DNA of 6,671 nucleotides from JBDSGC01 sp046594105 (GTDB taxonomy: Bacteria > Acidobacteriota > Thermoanaerobaculia > Gp7-AA8). Below, piece by piece: positions 5,198 to 6,671 of the stretch. The DNA is taken from contig JBKJQB010000327.1 of assembly GCA_046594105.1 (NCBI GenBank), forward strand, positions 1 through 6,671, read 5' to 3'. A model generated the notes under the pieces. It worked only from the letters and a program-made list of their open reading frames with translations, ran no database searches and was not told the origin of the DNA. Numbering within the stretch: the first letter of the stretch is position 1; every line of letters begins with the position of its first letter. The position numbers were made by a program, and so were the translations under genes.

Positions 5198-6472
5198 TCA
5201 GGCCTGGAGAATGCGGGCCGGCCTCTCCGCCTGCCATGCCGCATAGACCCACACCATCCCGGCGATCATCACCGCGACGGGCACAATCAGAAACGCTTTC
5301 TGCAGAGAGCTGTGATCGGAGAGCGTTCCGATCAGAGGAGGAGAGGGGATATCGCCGATTACATGCATCACAAACACGGAGAGGCCGACCGCCGTGGCTC
5401 TCTCCGCGGGACGCACCACATTGATGATTGCGGAGTTCACCGGGCCAGTGCACATGAAGATCAGCACCTCGGCGATGGCGATGGCCGGCACGTAGACCGC
5501 GCGATTGGGACTGGTCAGCGCCAGCCAGGTCACAGGCGCCGCCAGGAGAGTGGCGATTCCCGACACCCACAGGTACGACTGCGCGGAGCGCTTCAGAAAG
5601 AAATCTCCCAGCCATCCACCGGCGAACGTACCTACGAAGCCGGTGCACAAGGCGATCACGCCGAAGGTCACGGTGGCTTCACTCCGCTGCATGCCGCGGA
5701 CGCGTTCGAGAAACGCCGGCATCCAGAAGGCCAGCCCGCCGAGGGCAAAGGTGTAGGCCCCGTATCCAACGGCCGTCAGCATGAACGTCCGGTTGCGAAG
5801 AAGGTGACCGTAGGAGCGCCAGATCGAAACCGGTCCCGCTGCTTCCTCCGGCCGGGGGACCGGCGCCGCGTCATTCGCTCCGCGCGGTGGATCTTTCACA
5901 CCGAGAACCAGCAGGGAGAGGAGCAGTCCCGGCGCGCCCGCCAGCCAGAACGCGGCCCGCCATCCGAAGTGCTGATCGACCAGGCCTCCGAGAACGTAGC
6001 CCGCGGCGGAGCCGATCGGAATCGCGGCGTAAAAAATCGACAAGATCCGGCCGCGTCTTTCTATGGGAAAAGAGTCTGCCAGCAGTGCCGGCGCGATCGT
6101 GCCATACGCCGCCTCCCCCACTCCGACCGAAGAGCGCGCCACGAAGAGGGACACAAAACCTTGTGCGAATCCAGCAAGAGACGTAGCGATGCTCCAGAGG
6201 GCCACGCCCAGTGCAATCAGCGGTGGGCGGCGCTTGCGATCGCCGAGCATCCCGAACATCGGTGAGGTCAGGGTGTAGACGACGATGAAGCCGGTCCCCA
6301 CCAGGCCAAGCTGAGTATCGGAGAGCGCCAGCTCCGACTTCTTGATCGACTCCACCACCGCTGCGACCACCCATCGATCGAGATAATTGAAGAGATTGAT
6401 GAAGGTGAGGATGGCCAGCGCGTAGTGGGCGGCGCGCACGTTCGCTGCAGCATCGCTGGTCGTCGGCGGCAT
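5198..6472 (-). CDS. Spinster-like MFS transporter
   Basis: 424 residues, about twelve hydrophobic spans. The N-terminal half is very Spinster-like: INLFNYLDRW (25-34), LSDTQLGLVGTGFIVVYTL (50-68), motif A as GMLGDRKRR (74-82), then RSSVGVGEAAYGTIAPALLAD (113-133) and LSIFYAAIPIGSAAGYVLGG (144-163). D32, R113 and E120 have the same spacing as the membrane Asp, Arg and Glu of the bacterial homologue HnSPNS that are implicated in proton coupling. Family members include vertebrate Spns1 (lysophospholipids) and Spns2 (sphingosine-1-phosphate); bacterial substrates are mostly unknown. A polar cytoplasmic loop at about 193-225 joins the two halves. The ATG at 6472 has no Shine-Dalgarno sequence but a TAAACT box seven bases upstream. 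First gene of a unit with the acyltransferase, which makes a lipid-like substrate plausible (inference). Confidence 0.92.
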   Translation of the reverse strand: MPPTTSDAAANVRAAHYALAILTFINLFNYLDRWVVAAVVESIKKSELALSDTQLGLVGTGFIVVYTLTSPMFGMLGDRKRRPPLIALGVALWSIATSLAGFAQGFVSLFVARSSVGVGEAAYGTIAPALLADSFPIERRGRILSIFYAAIPIGSAAGYVLGGLVDQHFGWRAAFWLAGAPGLLLSLLVLGVKDPPRGANDAAPVPRPEEAAGPVSIWRSYGHLLRNRTFMLTAVGYGAYTFALGGLAFWMPAFLERVRGMQRSEATVTFGVIALCTGFVGTFAGGWLGDFFLKRSAQSYLWVSGIATLLAAPVTWLALTSPNRAVYVPAIAIAEVLIFMCTGPVNSAIINVVRPAERATAVGLSVFVMHVIGDIPSPPLIGTLSDHSSLQKAFLIVPVAVMIAGMVWVYAAWQAERPARILQA

Positions 6473-6479
6473 CGCGCGC

Positions 6480-6485
6480 AGTTTA
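6480..6485 (-). promoter_or_regulatory. -10-like box for the transporter gene, possible leaderless start
   Basis: On the minus strand TAAACT (TANNNT type) lies 7 bases before the ATG at 6472, so transcription would start at about the A of the ATG. No ribosome site is visible, and there is no good -35 at 17 bases. A 7-base inverted repeat, CGCGCAG (6475-6481) and CTGCGCG (6501-6507), brackets it and could hold a regulator. Confidence 0.35.
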
Positions 6486-6491
6486 GCGAAA

Positions 6492-6521
6492 CCGAGAAGC
6501 CTGCGCGGCAGAACGTCTCGG
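6492..6521. promoter_or_regulatory. Nested dyad, candidate operator
   Basis: An inverted repeat inside another: CCGAGA (6492-6497) pairs with TCTCGG (6516-6521), and CTGC (6501-6504) pairs with GCAG (6508-6511), sharing nearly one centre near 6506. It lies between the transporter start and the putative divergent gene. It could be a regulator site acting on both, or an RNA hairpin in the plus-strand leader. Confidence 0.3.
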
Positions 6522-6564
6522 AGCGTGATCCTGGCGGAGCCTTGGGCAACCAGCGCCGCCGGCC

Positions 6565-6671
6565 GTGCCGGCCCTCGATGCGGGCCACCTCTCCGCCGAC
6601 GAGATCAAGAAAGTCCTGCTGGCCCGCGTGAAGAAGTTCCCTCGCAGCCGTCCGCCCGAATACGACCAGAC
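6565..6671 (+). CDS. Start of an unidentified gene, cut by the window edge
   Basis: An open plus-strand frame begins after a stop at 6526 and its first start-type codon is GTG at 6565. 35 codons are visible to the window end: a short neutral start, then LSADEIKKVLLARVKKF, a likely amphipathic basic helix, then RSRPPEYDQ. Roughly 85% of codons end in G or C, like the real genes nearby, and the peptide looks natural. Against it: no Shine-Dalgarno sequence, and only a short stretch to judge. It would be divergent from the transporter gene. No family can be named from this much sequence. Confidence 0.35.
   Translation, partial: MPALDAGHLSADEIKKVLLARVKKFPRSRPPEYDQ

Noticed and set aside
3840..5246. 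A 468-codon open frame on the plus strand
   Set aside because: It lies antisense over the acyltransferase gene. Its product is rich in Arg, Gly, His, Gln and Glu with no family motif, as expected from the complement of a GC-rich gene; the minus-strand frame has clear PlsC motifs.
5187..5648. N-terminal extension of the acyltransferase by 154 codons
   Set aside because: The extension overlaps the transporter coding region in another frame and has no recognisable domain. The GTG at 5186 with a nearby G-rich ribosome site gives a normal family N-terminus.
5312..6265. A 317-codon open frame on the plus strand
   Set aside because: It is antisense to the transporter gene and shows the same arginine-rich, motif-free composition.
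3885..6472. Phage defence or mobile island hypothesis for the window
   Set aside because: All recognised genes are housekeeping or transport types with uniform base composition; no integrase, transposase, nuclease, direct repeats or attachment sites are visible.

Overview
This is a GC-rich bacterial chromosomal window, clearly above 60% G+C by eye with strong G/C at third codon positions. It carries six complete genes, one small overlapping reading frame, and what looks like the start of a seventh gene at the right edge. There is no sign of a phage, insertion sequence, CRISPR array or RNA gene. The secreted protein at the left edge has a domain layout I associate with Acidobacteriota. The rest (classical etfBA, a DXP-type pdxA, a bacterial Spinster transporter) fits that phylum but does not prove it.

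Layout, left to right. A small secreted cysteine-containing protein (21-536, +) converges on an electron transfer flavoprotein operon, etfB then etfA, read on the minus strand (2387 down to 594). A 363-base divergent region (2388-2750) separates etfB from pdxA (2751-3680, +). It holds a good sigma70-like promoter for etfB and a -10-like box just in front of pdxA. The pdxA stop overlaps the start of a 42-residue single-pass membrane protein (3677-3805, +). This unit converges on a minus-strand pair: a Spinster-like major facilitator transporter (6472-5198) followed 11 bases later by a membrane-anchored PlsC-type glycerolipid acyltransferase (5186-3885). A divergent plus-strand frame starts near 6565 and runs off the window.

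How the genes work together. EtfB and EtfA form the soluble FAD carrier that passes electrons from acyl-CoA dehydrogenases and similar enzymes toward the quinone pool. PdxA makes a vitamin B6 intermediate and has no obvious link to its neighbours. The transporter/acyltransferase pair is the most thought-provoking part. Spinster proteins include lysophospholipid carriers, and here one is coupled to an acyltransferase. This resembles the enterobacterial LplT-Aas lysophospholipid salvage pair but is built from different families. That reading is inference.

Regulatory notes. Genes internal to units (etfA, the small membrane gene, plsC), and also etfB, have visible Shine-Dalgarno sequences. The first genes pdxA and the transporter lack one and instead have a TANNNT box 7-8 bases before the start codon, suggesting leaderless transcripts. 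Both convergent gaps contain a short perfect GC-rich hairpin without a T-run.
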